The notes under the pieces are model-generated. The model was not told the DNA's origin. It did no database searches and worked only from the letters and a program-made list of their open reading frames with translations. Positions 16,204 through 24,836 of a DNA stretch of 64,000 bases are shown here, one piece after another; the first letter of the stretch is position 1; every line of letters starts with the position of its first letter. The DNA comes from Gp6-AA40 sp035293405 (GTDB lineage Bacteria > Acidobacteriota > Vicinamibacteria > Vicinamibacterales > UBA2999): NCBI GenBank assembly GCA_035293405.1, contig DATDOE010000071.1, forward strand, positions 1 through 64,000, written 5' to 3'. Position numbers and translations under genes: made by a program.

Positions 16204-18486
16204 TCAGGCCGCAATAGCGAGCGCGGCTGGCTCCAGCGCCCGCTCCAACACCTCATCGACCGTGGCGACGATGTGGAAGGTCATGTGGTCGCGGACGTCG
16301 CGAGGCACGTCGTCCAGATCGGCGGCATTGCGCTCCGGCACGATGACTTCGGTCAGTCCGGCGGCGTGCGCCGCCAGCACCTTCTGCTTCAATCCGCCGA
16401 TCGGGAGCACTCTGCCTTGCAGGGTGACCTCGCCGGTCATGCCGATCGTGCTCTTCACGGCACGCCCTGTGAGCAGCGACGCGATGGCCGTGACCATCGT
16501 GACGCCCGCGCTGGGGCCGTCCTTCGGGATGGCGCCGGCCGGCACGTGCAGGTGCAGCTCCCGGCCTTCGAGCACTTTCGACTCGATGCCCAGCTCGGAC
16601 GCGTGACTCTTCACGTAGGTCAGCGCAATGCGCGCCGACTCTTTCATGACGTTGCCGAGCTGACCTGTGAGCACCAGCCCCTTCCCTGGCATCGAGGCGG
16701 CTTCGACGAAGAGAACGTCGCCGCCGGCGCCGGTGACCGCAAGACCGGTGGCGACACCCGGCACCGATGTGCGAACCGCCGCTTCGTGAAAGACCTTGGG
16801 CCGCCCCAGCGCTTCGCGCACTCCCGCCTCGTCCACCGCAATCGGGGCCTGCCTGGTCGCCGACGCGATGTGCGTCGCGGTTTTCCGAAGCAGCGTCCCC
16901 AACTCGCGCTCCAGTTGCCGCACGCCAGCTTCCCTGGTGTAGTCGCGGACGATCAGGCGCAGCACGGCGTCGGTCACGGTCGCTTCTTCAGTACGAAGAC
17001 CGTTCTTCTCGATCTGGCGCGGCCACAGGTGCCCGCGCGCGATCGCGACTTTCTCTTCGGTCGTATAGCCGTCGAACCGGATGACCTCCATGCGGTCCAA
17101 CAATGGACCGGGAATGGTGTCCGCCACGTTGGCGGTCGCGATGAACAGCACGTGGGACAGATCGAGCTCGACGTCGAGGTAGTGATCGCGGAACGAGTGA
17201 TTCTGCGCCGGGTCGAGTACCTCGAGCAGCGCCGACGAAGGATCGCCTCGCCAGTCCGCGCCGATCTTGTCGACCTCGTCGAGCATGATCACCGGGTTCA
17301 TGGTGCCCGCATCACGTAGCGCTCGCACCAGCCGCCCGGGCAATGCGCCGATGTAGGTGCGCCGATGACCGCGGATCTCCGCCTCGTCTCGAAGACCGCC
17401 GAGCGACATGCGCACGAACTGCCGGCCGGTCGCCTTCGCGATCGACTCGCCAATCGAGGTCTTGCCGGTTCCTGGAGGTCCAATCAATGTGAGCATGACT
17501 CCCGACCGGCGTGTGTCCACCATGCCGCGCTCGCTGCGCAGCTTGCGGACCGCCAGATACTCGGTGATCCGCTTCTTCACCTCGTCCAGACCTTCGTGAT
17601 CGGCGTCCAGCACCTCTCGCGCATGAACAGGATCGAGTCGCTCCTCAGACCGCTTCGACCAGGGGACCGCGAGGAGCCAGTCGAGATACGTTCGGATGGT
17701 CGCCGATTCAGCGTTCGCATCGCCGACCCGTTCGAGCCGTGAGACCTCGCGCTCAGCCTGTTGCCGTACGGCATCCGGCATGCCCGCCGACGCGATCTTC
17801 TCCCGATAGTCGACGGCGCCGGAGTCCTCGTCTTCACCGAGCTCCTTGCGGATCGAGTCCATCTGCTTGCGCAGGACGTATTCACGCTGCTGCTTCTGGG
17901 CCCCGCCTTCGACGTCTTCCCGGATTCGCTTCCGGACCACGAGCTCGGTCAGACGCTCCTGCTGCAGCTCCAGCGCCAGTGTCAGCCGCTCGACCACGTC
18001 GAGGGTCTCGAGAAGCTGAATCTTCTGCGTCACGTTGAGGTCCGGCGAATAGCCGGAGGTATCCGCCAGCGCGCCGGGATGGGTGATCGAGCGCAGGAAC
18101 GCGCTGATCCGGCCATCGTCGCCACGCAGCTCGAGGATTTCCTCGACCACAGCCCGATACTCGCGCTCGAGCTCACGTGTGCGGTGAGCCGGCGGCAGCT
18201 CGTCCGGCCGTTCGTCAACCATGACGCGGAGCACGCCTTCCGCGTCGGCCGTCGCCGCACCGGGGACGCCGCGATGAAGCCCGAGGAGTGAGAGCGCCGC
18301 GCTGTGACCGGACAGGCGAACCCGCTCGGAGACCTCGGCGACGACACCAACGTGGGCGAAGCCACTTCCCCGCCGCGGCACCAGCAACACCCGTGCGTCG
18401 CTGCCGGCATCATCGAGTGGCAAGGTGACCATCATGCCGGGAAAGATCACGGCATCGTCCAACGGAACGATTCTGAGTCTGCTCAT
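16204..18486 (-). CDS. lon: ATP-dependent Lon protease (760 aa)
   Basis: Domain order is complete: an N-terminal LAN substrate-binding domain (RIVPLDDAVIFPGMMVTLPL), a coiled region, an AAA+ module and a serine-lysine protease domain. The AAA+ module has Walker A GPPGTGKTS and Walker B IMLDEVDKIG. The catalytic dyad is S659 in KDGPSAG and K702 in GLKQKVLAAH, 43 residues apart as in E. coli Lon. It degrades misfolded and regulatory proteins in the cytoplasm. At 760 residues it is slightly short for the family, mainly in the N-domain. It appears monocistronic. Confidence 0.97.
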   Translation of the reverse strand: MSRLRIVPLDDAVIFPGMMVTLPLDDAGSDARVLLVPRRGSGFAHVGVVAEVSERVRLSGHSAALSLLGLHRGVPGAATADAEGVLRVMVDERPDELPPAHRTRELEREYRAVVEEILELRGDDGRISAFLRSITHPGALADTSGYSPDLNVTQKIQLLETLDVVERLTLALELQQERLTELVVRKRIREDVEGGAQKQQREYVLRKQMDSIRKELGEDEDSGAVDYREKIASAGMPDAVRQQAEREVSRLERVGDANAESATIRTYLDWLLAVPWSKRSEERLDPVHAREVLDADHEGLDEVKKRITEYLAVRKLRSERGMVDTRRSGVMLTLIGPPGTGKTSIGESIAKATGRQFVRMSLGGLRDEAEIRGHRRTYIGALPGRLVRALRDAGTMNPVIMLDEVDKIGADWRGDPSSALLEVLDPAQNHSFRDHYLDVELDLSHVLFIATANVADTIPGPLLDRMEVIRFDGYTTEEKVAIARGHLWPRQIEKNGLRTEEATVTDAVLRLIVRDYTREAGVRQLERELGTLLRKTATHIASATRQAPIAVDEAGVREALGRPKVFHEAAVRTSVPGVATGLAVTGAGGDVLFVEAASMPGKGLVLTGQLGNVMKESARIALTYVKSHASELGIESKVLEGRELHLHVPAGAIPKDGPSAGVTMVTAIASLLTGRAVKSTIGMTGEVTLQGRVLPIGGLKQKVLAAHAAGLTEVIVPERNAADLDDVPRDVRDHMTFHIVATVDEVLERALEPAALAIAA

Positions 18487-18593
18487 GATGTTCGGGACGC
18501 CTGTTGAAGTCAGGTACGAGGCGCTCAGTATCTACGACGCGGTCTTCAGGCGGGAGGGTGCGGCGCTACCGCGCGCCGCGGAAGGGAATTTCG

Positions 18594-19409
18594 CTATTGA
18601 TCCGTTCCTACGAGCTGCACGGCATCGATCTGGTTCGATCCAGACACGACGTTGGTGGCCAGCGTCAGCTTGACGCGCCCCGACTTGAACGCGGTCTTGG
18701 GAAATTCCACGACCAGGTAGTCCAGTTCCTTCGTGAGGTCCGCGCCCGTCCAAACTGTGTGCGGGGCGCCCTGCTCATCGAAGAGCTCGACCTTCATGAC
18801 CGCGCCTGACCCGTAGGATTCCCGCACGCGCACCATCGTCGCGTGAACGGGCTTGGAATACTGCAGTTCCAGCCACTCGATCCCCGCATCGGGCGTCTTG
18901 GGCACCCACGCCAAGGCACTGTTCCCGTAGCCTTCGATATTCGGAAGCCCAGTCGCCTGACTTGGGGAATAGGGTGAAGTCCCCTTCGCGTCATGGTACG
19001 CGGAGGATGCCTTGGCCTGCACGGCCCACGCGCCGTTGGGATCGCTCTTGATCTCATCCTGCTTGAGCGCCCACGCGATCTGGACCTTCTTGCGGAGCGC
19101 TTCGGGGCTCTCGGCCGCGGCTGTCGCCACGACAGGCGGCGCGGCGCTGGCAACTGGCGCAGGTGTGCTGGTGACCGCGGGGCTTACGGCCGACGTGGCG
19201 GCGCTCGTGTCCGGCGCGCTGGCCGCGACGTTCGCCGCGGCGCCGGAGGCTGGCGCCGGCGCTGGCGTGACCGCGCTGCTACTTGGGGACGCTGCCGCAA
19301 TGGTGGTCGTGGTCGCGGGAGTGCCCGGCGCGCCACTGCTCGTGCCACAGCCACATCCGATGAGCAACGCCGACAACAGGCTGCCAATCGTTCTGGAACG
19401 TCGCGTCAT
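18594..19409 (-). CDS. Lipoprotein with discoidin-like C-terminal domain (271 aa)
   Basis: The ATG at 19409 has AAGGAG seven bases upstream. A lipobox-like LLIGCGCG ends the signal peptide. Next come about 80 residues of Ala/Ser/Pro/Thr-rich low complexity, probably a flexible cell-surface stalk. From about residue 110 a galactose-binding-like (F5/8 type C, discoidin) domain can be read: ATGLPNIEGYGNSALAWVPK, IEWLELQYSKPVHATMVRVRE and QIDAVQLVG. Such domains bind carbohydrate or surfaces. The ligand is unknown. Confidence 0.72.
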   Translation of the reverse strand: MTRRSRTIGSLLSALLIGCGCGTSSGAPGTPATTTTIAAASPSSSAVTPAPAPASGAAANVAASAPDTSAATSAVSPAVTSTPAPVASAAPPVVATAAAESPEALRKKVQIAWALKQDEIKSDPNGAWAVQAKASSAYHDAKGTSPYSPSQATGLPNIEGYGNSALAWVPKTPDAGIEWLELQYSKPVHATMVRVRESYGSGAVMKVELFDEQGAPHTVWTGADLTKELDYLVVEFPKTAFKSGRVKLTLATNVVSGSNQIDAVQLVGTDQ

Positions 19410-19445
19410 GCTTGTCTCCTTCAACCGCTGTGCCTCACGCGCTAT

Positions 19446-20498
19446 CTATTTCCTGGCGACGTCCCGCAAGTAGAGGCCGCTGCCCAAGTCCTTCTCCACG
19501 TGATACACCGTGAAGCCGACCCAGTGTGGTGTCGGTGTGGAGCCGGTACTCATCGCAATGTTCTTGGAGTACACGTTCATCGTCAGACCCAGCGCTTCGC
19601 TGGCCATGAACTTGTTCCGTGCCGCCTCCAGGGCGAACACGTTCTTCACGGGCGTCTTGCCGTCCCAATGCCCGGCGATCGTCGACGTCGTCGTAATGAA
19701 TGTCGCGTCGGCGTTGCGCAGCCAGGTCCCATTCAGATTCGCCGGCTGGGCCTTCCAGGCCTTGAGCGTGTCCCACGGCACCTCTGGCGTGGCGGCCATG
19801 ATGCGCCGCACCCAGTCGACCGACGCGCGCGTGGCGATTTCGAAGGCCTCCGCGTTGAGCGGGCGGCCCGTCGAGTCCTTGTTCTCGTCGCGATGGTAGA
19901 GAACCGCCGATCTGGTTCCGTCGGGATACCAGCCGGTTCTGATGTCCAGCTTCACGCGGCCCGCGGCGGGAACCTCAAACCAAATCGGCGCGGCGCCCGT
20001 CTCGGCCTTCACCTTCCTGAGCCAGTTGGAATGCGAGTAGAAATCCTGGACGGCGTGAAGGCTGGCGCCGACGATCGTCATGAGCACGATCGGGCGGTAG
20101 CCACTCTTGACCGACGGCTCGGTGGTCCACCGCCTGAGCGCGGTTTGCGTGTTGAATTCGAGCGTCTTCCACTGCGTCTCGACCTGCGCATGCGTCGTCA
20201 AGCCGTCGAAGTGCAGCCGTGCCAAATCCTCGATCACCACGCCCTGCAGTCCGTTGGATCCGCCCTTGGGCACGTTGGGAGGCAGCTGTGCGTACACCTC
20301 TTCGAAATCGGCCGCCGAAAAATAGTCGGTCAGATAGTTCTCGAACTGGCACAGCAGACGCGCGTCAGACGAGAAGCCGTTCTGATCCATGGCGTGCCGA
20401 GTGGCGTCGGCGTGCCACTTGGTGTCGAAGGCCAGGATTGACGTCGTCAATGAAAGAGAGATGGCGGCCGCCAACACCATCACCCGGCACTTCCTCAT
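19446..20498 (-). CDS. Secreted HET-C / phospholipase C-like protein (350 aa)
   Basis: A signal peptide (ending SILAF) is followed by WHADATRHAM near residue 28 and, about 130 residues later, SLHAVQDFYSHSNWLRK. This pair of histidine-rich helices is the signature of the HET-C/zinc-dependent phospholipase C-P1 nuclease-like fold, where Trp1, His and Asp residues bind three zinc ions. It may be a secreted lipase or a structural relative. The end DLGSGLYLRDVARK carries no anchor. It lies 36 bp upstream of the discoidin-like lipoprotein gene and could be in the same transcript. Confidence 0.72.
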   Translation of the reverse strand: MRKCRVMVLAAAISLSLTTSILAFDTKWHADATRHAMDQNGFSSDARLLCQFENYLTDYFSAADFEEVYAQLPPNVPKGGSNGLQGVVIEDLARLHFDGLTTHAQVETQWKTLEFNTQTALRRWTTEPSVKSGYRPIVLMTIVGASLHAVQDFYSHSNWLRKVKAETGAAPIWFEVPAAGRVKLDIRTGWYPDGTRSAVLYHRDENKDSTGRPLNAEAFEIATRASVDWVRRIMAATPEVPWDTLKAWKAQPANLNGTWLRNADATFITTTSTIAGHWDGKTPVKNVFALEAARNKFMASEALGLTMNVYSKNIAMSTGSTPTPHWVGFTVYHVEKDLGSGLYLRDVARK

Positions 20499-20610
20499 AC
20501 ACGCTCCTGACCGGTCGCATCACGAGGCGAGCCTCACACCGGCTGCTGTGAATACGGCTCGAGAGGACGGTCAGGAAGAAACGGGTAGCAGGATTTCTGC
20601 GGTGCCGTCA

Positions 20611-20640
20611 GTAGGGCGGGTCTTGCCTTGTAGACCCGCC
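20611..20640. repeat. REP-like palindrome (GTAG-tagged class)
   Basis: GTAG leader and a perfect 9-bp stem (GGCGGGTCT at 20615-20623, AGACCCGCC at 20632-20640) around an 8-nt loop. The stem matches the palindrome at 57052-57073. Confidence 0.6.
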
Positions 20641-20669
20641 TGGGATTTGGGAGTTGGGACCGAAATCGG

Positions 20670-20684
20670 GTTGGGAGTTGGGAG
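20670..20684 (+). repeat. Left direct repeat flanking MITE-like element
   Basis: GTTGGGAGTTGGGAG abuts the left terminal inverted repeat. It matches the copy at 21333-21347 at 14 of 15 positions. A related TTTGGGAGTTGGGAC lies at 20647-20660, so the target may have been a heptamer-rich tract and not a true target duplication. Confidence 0.6.
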
Positions 20685-20742
20685 GTCTGTGGCTAGCGGG
20701 TATTCTGCGCGGCGCGGTCGCTCGAGTCGTCTCGACACCCGA

Positions 20743-20941
20743 CACACGGGCCGCGGGAAACGTGCTGCTCTGCGAACCGCTCGACGGCGCGGGAAAACAC
20801 TTCTCCGGGATGAGGGGATGCGACCCAGCCAGGTCCGTGACCTGGCCGGCAGTCCCCCCTTCGAAATGTTTTCCCATCTGGCGCGTGCGACGCGCCGCTC
20901 GCATGGTTCGCTGCCGCAGCACATTTCCCGCGGCCCGTGTG
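20743..20941. repeat. Long imperfect palindrome 1 inside MITE-like element
   Basis: The arms start CACACGGGCCGCGGGAAA on both strands. A central 7-bp perfect stem (CCAGGTC, 3-nt loop, GACCTGG at 20829-20845) caps it. The right arm has an extra small hairpin near 20881-20896. The two arm substitutions at 20761 and 20800 would both give G-U pairs in a minus-strand RNA. Confidence 0.7.
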
Positions 20942-20973
20942 TCGATGGTGCAACCGGCCGGCGACTTGGTGCG

Positions 20974-21233
20974 GCGCCGCAGGGGGCGTACCGGGCCGGG
21001 ACCTGCGTGCGCAAGGCCGACGCGGGGATCCTGGAAATCGTTCGCCGCGATTCATCCCCTCGACTTCCGTCCGTGCGTTCGAGTTGTGCGAGACCGCTCG
21101 GACAATTCGAGCCGGAGGCACATGTCGCGTCGAGTCCGCTCGTAGTCGATGGGGGGATCGGAAGGTCACGAGCAAGGACGATTTCCCGGCCGCGGCGCCC
21201 GCAGGTTCGGGCCCGGTACGCCACCTGCGGCGC
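20974..21233. repeat. Long imperfect palindrome 2 inside MITE-like element
   Basis: The outer arms are 39 nt each (35 matching). The centre is a second stem, 21080-21092 against 21097-21109 (11 of 13 matching). Shorter matching blocks such as GGAAATCGT lie between. It follows palindrome 1 directly. Confidence 0.7.
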
Positions 21234-21332
21234 TGCTCCCCTCATCACCAGTCAACCCGATTGCGTCTGGGCTCGCCAGATTGACGCACTTCTGACGACG
21301 GGCCACCGTCAGCAGACCCGCTAGCCAGATAC

Positions 21333-21347
21333 GTTGGGAGTTGAGAG
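21333..21347 (+). repeat. Right direct repeat flanking MITE-like element
   Basis: GTTGGGAGTTGAGAG abuts the right terminal inverted repeat and differs by one base from the left copy at 20670-20684. Confidence 0.6.
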
Positions 21348-21435
21348 TGGCGTGGTCGAGCGAGCCGGGTCCTTAGACCTGGATCCGGACTACGTCCGAT
21401 TTGCGAGTTGGGTTCTCGTGCGACTCGAGGAAAGG

Positions 21436-22317
21436 CTATCGTGATTGGCGAAGGCGCTGTACGCCCGTCGCCGCGAAGCCCAACCCCAGCATCAGGAGCG
21501 TCGATGGTTCCGGGACGCCGGTCGGTGGCGGTGGCGGCGGCGGTGGGGGCAGCGGCGTCGGCTCGGCTAAGAAAGCGGCGGCGCTGAATCCAGCCGAGAC
21601 GTTGACTTGCGAGAAGCTTCCGGTGCCGATCGTGGAGTTGCGGAAAGCGTCGAGGGAGCCGTAGCTTGCGAGAAACAGCTCGTGACCCCCGGTCGCGTTC
21701 GCATCCGTTTCGACCAGCAGGCGGTAGCCTCCGTCATCGAACGTAAACCCACCGACGCTGAAACCGGCGGAAACGTTGATCTGCGAAAAGCCTCCACCTG
21801 CGGGAGTGGAGCTCAGGAAGTCGGTGAGCGAGTTGTAACTCGCCAGAAATAGTTCATGACCTGCGGTCGCGTTGGCGTCCGATTCGACCAGCAGGTGGTA
21901 CTGACTCCCGTCGAAGGTGAATCCCACGCTGCTGAAGCCCGCCGAGACGTTGACTTGGGAAAAGCTTCCCGACGAGGGCGTCGAGCTCAAGAAGTCGGCA
22001 AAGCTGGCGTACGACGACAGGAACAGCTCGTTGCCGGCAGTCGTATTGGTGTCCGATTCGACGAGCAGGCGATAGCTTCCGTCGAAGGCCAGTCCACCGA
22101 CGCCGAAACCAGCCGAGATGTTGATTTGCGAAAAGCTTCCGCCCGCCGGCACCGAGTTGAGAAAATTGTCGAGCGTCGCGTAGGTCGCGACGAACACCTC
22201 ATGCCCCGCTGTCGCATTGGCATCGCTTTCAACCAGCAGGCGATACGGATCGGCTTGTGCCGACTGCGCCCACAGCAGACCGACAAACACGACAACGACC
22301 CGAAGCACCTTTCGCAT
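21436..22317 (-). CDS. PEP-CTERM protein built of four tandem repeats (293 aa)
   Basis: The ATG at 22317 follows GAGG; the signal peptide is about 22 residues (ending AQSAQA). Residues 25 to about 253 are four repeats of 57-58 residues, each opening Y(R/H)LLVE(S/T)D and containing HELFLASY and SQ(V/I)N(V/I)SAGF. A proline run precedes the C-terminal sorting signal: VPEPSTLLMLGLGF, then a basic end RLRQSR. PEP-CTERM proteins are exported and processed by exosortase, often in exopolysaccharide-producing bacteria. No exosortase gene is in this window. The repeats probably form a beta-rich surface structure. Confidence 0.88.
   Translation of the reverse strand: MRKVLRVVVVFVGLLWAQSAQADPYRLLVESDANATAGHEVFVATYATLDNFLNSVPAGGSFSQINISAGFGVGGLAFDGSYRLLVESDTNTTAGNELFLSSYASFADFLSSTPSSGSFSQVNVSAGFSSVGFTFDGSQYHLLVESDANATAGHELFLASYNSLTDFLSSTPAGGGFSQINVSAGFSVGGFTFDDGGYRLLVETDANATGGHELFLASYGSLDAFRNSTIGTGSFSQVNVSAGFSAAAFLAEPTPLPPPPPPPPPTGVPEPSTLLMLGLGFAATGVQRLRQSR
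21559..22245 (-). repeat. Four in-frame tandem repeats (about 171-174 bp each)
   Basis: This DNA region encodes the four 57-58 residue repeats of the PEP-CTERM protein. The copies differ in several codons, so they are old enough to have diverged; copies 2 and 3 are the closest. Confidence 0.75.
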
Positions 22318-22432
22318 CGTGACCTCGCCGCTGAGTCTAGAGAAAGCGCGCCGGCCGCGCCTCACTCGTTCGGGTGAGAACAAGTCCGCATACTGGAAGA
22401 CGAATTGGCGTGCTTTACGGGACTGAGCGCGC

Positions 22433-23578
22433 TCAGCGCGGTGACAGCGGCGGAAACTGCAGGACCAGCCGGATCAATTCGGCCTGACGACGGGTGTTGG
22501 TCTTGGCAAAGAGCTGCTTCATATGTGTCTTCACGGTGTTCATCGTGATCCCGAGGCGGCTCGCGCATTCCTTCAGGGGATGTCCTTCGACGAGCAGCGA
22601 GGCCAGTGCCGTTTCGCTGGGTGTGAAGCCGTAGATCGAGGCCAGCGCTTCGAGCGGAGGCCGCGAGCTCGATACCGGATCGGTGACCACGATGAGCGCA
22701 TTCGGCGCGTCCACGGGGAGGACGCCGACGCCGAGTCGAAGCGGCCAGACGAGCAGGTTGTAGGCCTGACGGCCCGTCGGGCGCGGCACCGTCAGAGCAG
22801 ATGCACCCTCCACACCCACCGCCTCCGTCATGTCGGCTGTGTGCCCGGTGCGGGTTAACGCGCTTCCGAGCGCGCGACGAGCAGCCGGGTCCTCGACGAT
22901 CAACCGGCCCGATCTCAGGGAAAGTCCATCGGCCTCTTTGAGGACCCGTCCGGCAGCCGGGTTGACGAAGATGACGTGGCCCTGCGCATCGGCGAGCAAC
23001 ATGCCTGTGGCCGATACGTTCAGCGCCTCGGCCAGGGACATCGAGTGCTTTCTGAGCGACTCGATGCGCAGGGTCAGCTTGAGTGCCCGCTGGAGATGTG
23101 GCGCGACCTCGCGGAGCAGCGCGAACTCGGCATCGGTGAACGGGCCGGCGTGCGCCGCGCGCAGAAAGGCGGCCGCGGCGACCCGCTCCTCGTCGCGAAG
23201 CAGCGTCAGGATGACGCTGTGGCGAAGGCGCTGTGGGGCGAGGATGGCGCGATAGAAGTCGGTCTGTTCGAACTCGAGCGGCGGCGCGGTGAACGTCTCG
23301 GCGGCAATCGGCTCTCCCAACGGTACGCGCTGGCACATCTGAAAATAGGCATTGGTCTCCTTCGACGAGAAGTCGTCTTCATAGGTCGGCATGGACGCCG
23401 GATCCAGGCCGGCGATCACCGCCCACTGAACGCCTCCTTTCCATGGATGAACGGCCAGGATGCCCGACGCTCCCGACATCGCCGTCCCAATGCGTCTCAA
23501 GGCATCCGGCCACTGCTCTGGCTCGAGTGCCGCGTCGTACACGGCGGCGATGAGCGTGCTGAGATCGCTGCCTTGCAT
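22433..23578 (-). CDS. LuxR-type transcriptional regulator with PAS-like domain (381 aa)
   Basis: The C-terminal HTH of the LuxR/GerE type is clear: FTPSETALASLLVEGHPLKE, CASRLGITMNTVKTHMKQLF and AKTNTRRQAELIRLV. A PAS-like segment sits mid-protein (NVSATGMLLADAQGHVIFVN, then AAGRVLKEADGL). The N-terminal 180 residues resemble a GAF/autoinducer-like sensory region. It probably senses a small molecule in the cytoplasm and controls nearby secreted-protein genes. It is divergent from the DUF6152 gene, with 109 bp between the starts. The start at 23578 is uncertain because the ribosome site is weak. Confidence 0.85.
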   Translation of the reverse strand: MQGSDLSTLIAAVYDAALEPEQWPDALRRIGTAMSGASGILAVHPWKGGVQWAVIAGLDPASMPTYEDDFSSKETNAYFQMCQRVPLGEPIAAETFTAPPLEFEQTDFYRAILAPQRLRHSVILTLLRDEERVAAAAFLRAAHAGPFTDAEFALLREVAPHLQRALKLTLRIESLRKHSMSLAEALNVSATGMLLADAQGHVIFVNPAAGRVLKEADGLSLRSGRLIVEDPAARRALGSALTRTGHTADMTEAVGVEGASALTVPRPTGRQAYNLLVWPLRLGVGVLPVDAPNALIVVTDPVSSSRPPLEALASIYGFTPSETALASLLVEGHPLKECASRLGITMNTVKTHMKQLFAKTNTRRQAELIRLVLQFPPLSPR

Positions 23579-23687
23579 CCTCGAGGAGGGATGGTAGATC
23601 AGGCCGCCCCCGGATATTTGGGATTTGTCGGGTTTGGTGGCAGGATCGCGCCATCGTGGCGGCTCTCTGGTTCCACGAGGAGCGAAC

Positions 23688-24083
23688 ATGCGATTCAGAT
23701 TGAGTCTTGTGGCCGCGTGTGCGGTCGGTTTCACGCTGTCGGCATCGGCCCACCATTCTCACGGCCAATACTCCGAAACCTTCCGGGACATCGAGGGCGT
23801 CGTGAAGGAACTGCATCTGCTCACGCCGCACTCCTGGGTCTATCTCGACGTGAAGGACGCGAGCGGCGCCGTGGAGGTGTGGGCCCTCGAGGCCACGAGC
23901 CGCGCCGGGCTCGACAAGATCGGGGTGACGCGCGTCTCTCTCAAGGCCGGCGACCTGGTCAAGGCACGATGCCATCCGCTGAGAGACCAGGCCAACGGGT
24001 GCCTGCTCGGGTTCCTGAAGGCGCCCGACGGAACCGTCAAGGACTGGGACGGCGGGAACGCACCCGCACCCAAAGACTTCTAG
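23688..24083 (+). CDS. DUF6152-type secreted protein (131 aa)
   Basis: GAGGAG lies five bases before the ATG at 23688. The signal peptide ends SASA, and the mature protein opens HHSHGQYSE, followed by IEGVVKELHLLTPHSWVYLDVKD. This is the hallmark of the DUF6152 family, small periplasmic proteins with N-terminal histidines that could bind metal and an OB-like beta fold. The function is unknown. It starts a plus-strand run with the two paralogues downstream. Confidence 0.82.
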   Translation: MRFRLSLVAACAVGFTLSASAHHSHGQYSETFRDIEGVVKELHLLTPHSWVYLDVKDASGAVEVWALEATSRAGLDKIGVTRVSLKAGDLVKARCHPLRDQANGCLLGFLKAPDGTVKDWDGGNAPAPKDF

Positions 24084-24101
24084 TCACATGAGGCGGACAT
24101 C

Positions 24102-24836
24102 ATGCGCGTGAACGCCCTCGTGCTCGCGGTGCTGCTGGCGATTCCCGGTGTCGCAGCGGCCCAGGAGTGGGAAGAGTACGTCAGCCTGCAGGACGGCTTC
24201 CGGCTCAATTTCCCGGGTCAGCCCACAGTGACGACGACCTCGTGGACGTCACAGTTGAATTACGTCCTCCCGGCGCGCGTGTACAGCGCCGAGAAAAGTC
24301 GCGAGCGCTACTCACTCACCGTCGTCGACTACAGCAGCATCGAGCAGCAGGGCATCGAGCGCGCCAAGACCTGCCCGGAGGGCAACGCCAACTGCCGCGC
24401 GAACGCTCCCGCCGCCCTCGGAGCCGGGTACGCCCACCACGACGAGCGAGGCGCGATCGTGTTTGCGACGTTCAAGCTTCTGCGGCGCGACGCGAAGCTG
24501 AACTTCCTGGCGTGGGAATGGCAGGACCTCGTTGAAGGACATCTCCTGCAGCTCACCAACACCGCCGATCAGTCAAAGACGTTCGCGTGGATCGGCATGC
24601 ACGCGCACAAGCTCTATATCCTCGAGGGCACGGTGCCGGGCGGCTATCCGGAGCCGGGCCTGTTTCAGCAGTCGATGGGATGGGTGGACAAGAGCGGGAA
24701 CGAGATTCGCTATCAGATGATCTATTCGAACTCGTATCACGGCATGGGCGTGTACCCGGTGCCTCCGCTCACCGGTGCGGGCCGTGGCGCGGGCGCCGGT
24801 CCCGGCGCTGAACCGCCGGCCGGCCGGGGCAGATAG
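24102..24836 (+). CDS. Secreted protein, tandem paralogue A (244 aa)
   Basis: A signal peptide (ending AAAQ) is followed by a domain that begins with a conserved pattern shared with the next gene: FRLNFPGQP, LPARVYSAE, VVDYSSIE, DLVEGHLLQLTN and EPGLFQQSMGW. There is a Cys pair (KTCPEGNANCR). The C-terminus is a Gly/Pro/Arg-rich tail absent from the paralogue. I know this only as a secreted protein family of unknown function. The stop codon abuts the start of paralogue B, so both are translated from one mRNA. Confidence 0.75.
   Translation: MRVNALVLAVLLAIPGVAAAQEWEEYVSLQDGFRLNFPGQPTVTTTSWTSQLNYVLPARVYSAEKSRERYSLTVVDYSSIEQQGIERAKTCPEGNANCRANAPAALGAGYAHHDERGAIVFATFKLLRRDAKLNFLAWEWQDLVEGHLLQLTNTADQSKTFAWIGMHAHKLYILEGTVPGGYPEPGLFQQSMGWVDKSGNEIRYQMIYSNSYHGMGVYPVPPLTGAGRGAGAGPGAEPPAGRGR

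Larger units (their letters stand above)
20685..21332. mobile_element. MITE-like non-coding element with terminal inverted repeats and two long hairpins
   Basis: Terminal inverted repeats occupy 20685-20701 and 21316-21332 and match at 15 of 17 positions, sharing a perfect 12-bp core TGGCTAGCGGGT. Direct repeats abut both ends. Inside are two long imperfect palindromes: one centred near 20837 (outer arms 20743-20768 and 20916-20941, 25/26 matching; inner arms 20791-20803 and 20863-20875, 12/13) and one centred near 21094 (arms 20974-21012 and 21195-21233, 35/39). No transposase is present. Open frames on both strands look like artefacts of palindromic GC-rich DNA. The whole 20499-21435 stretch has no credible gene. 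Confidence 0.65.

Noticed and set aside
20571..21324. Open frames of 225 and 311 aa on opposite strands
   Set aside because: They share peptide fragments only because the DNA is palindromic; Arg/Pro/Ser-rich composition and lack of any motif argue against genes.
21559..22245. CRISPR-like regular repeats
   Set aside because: The period of about 172 bp and open frame show tandem protein repeats; there are no short identical repeats with variable spacers, and no cas genes.
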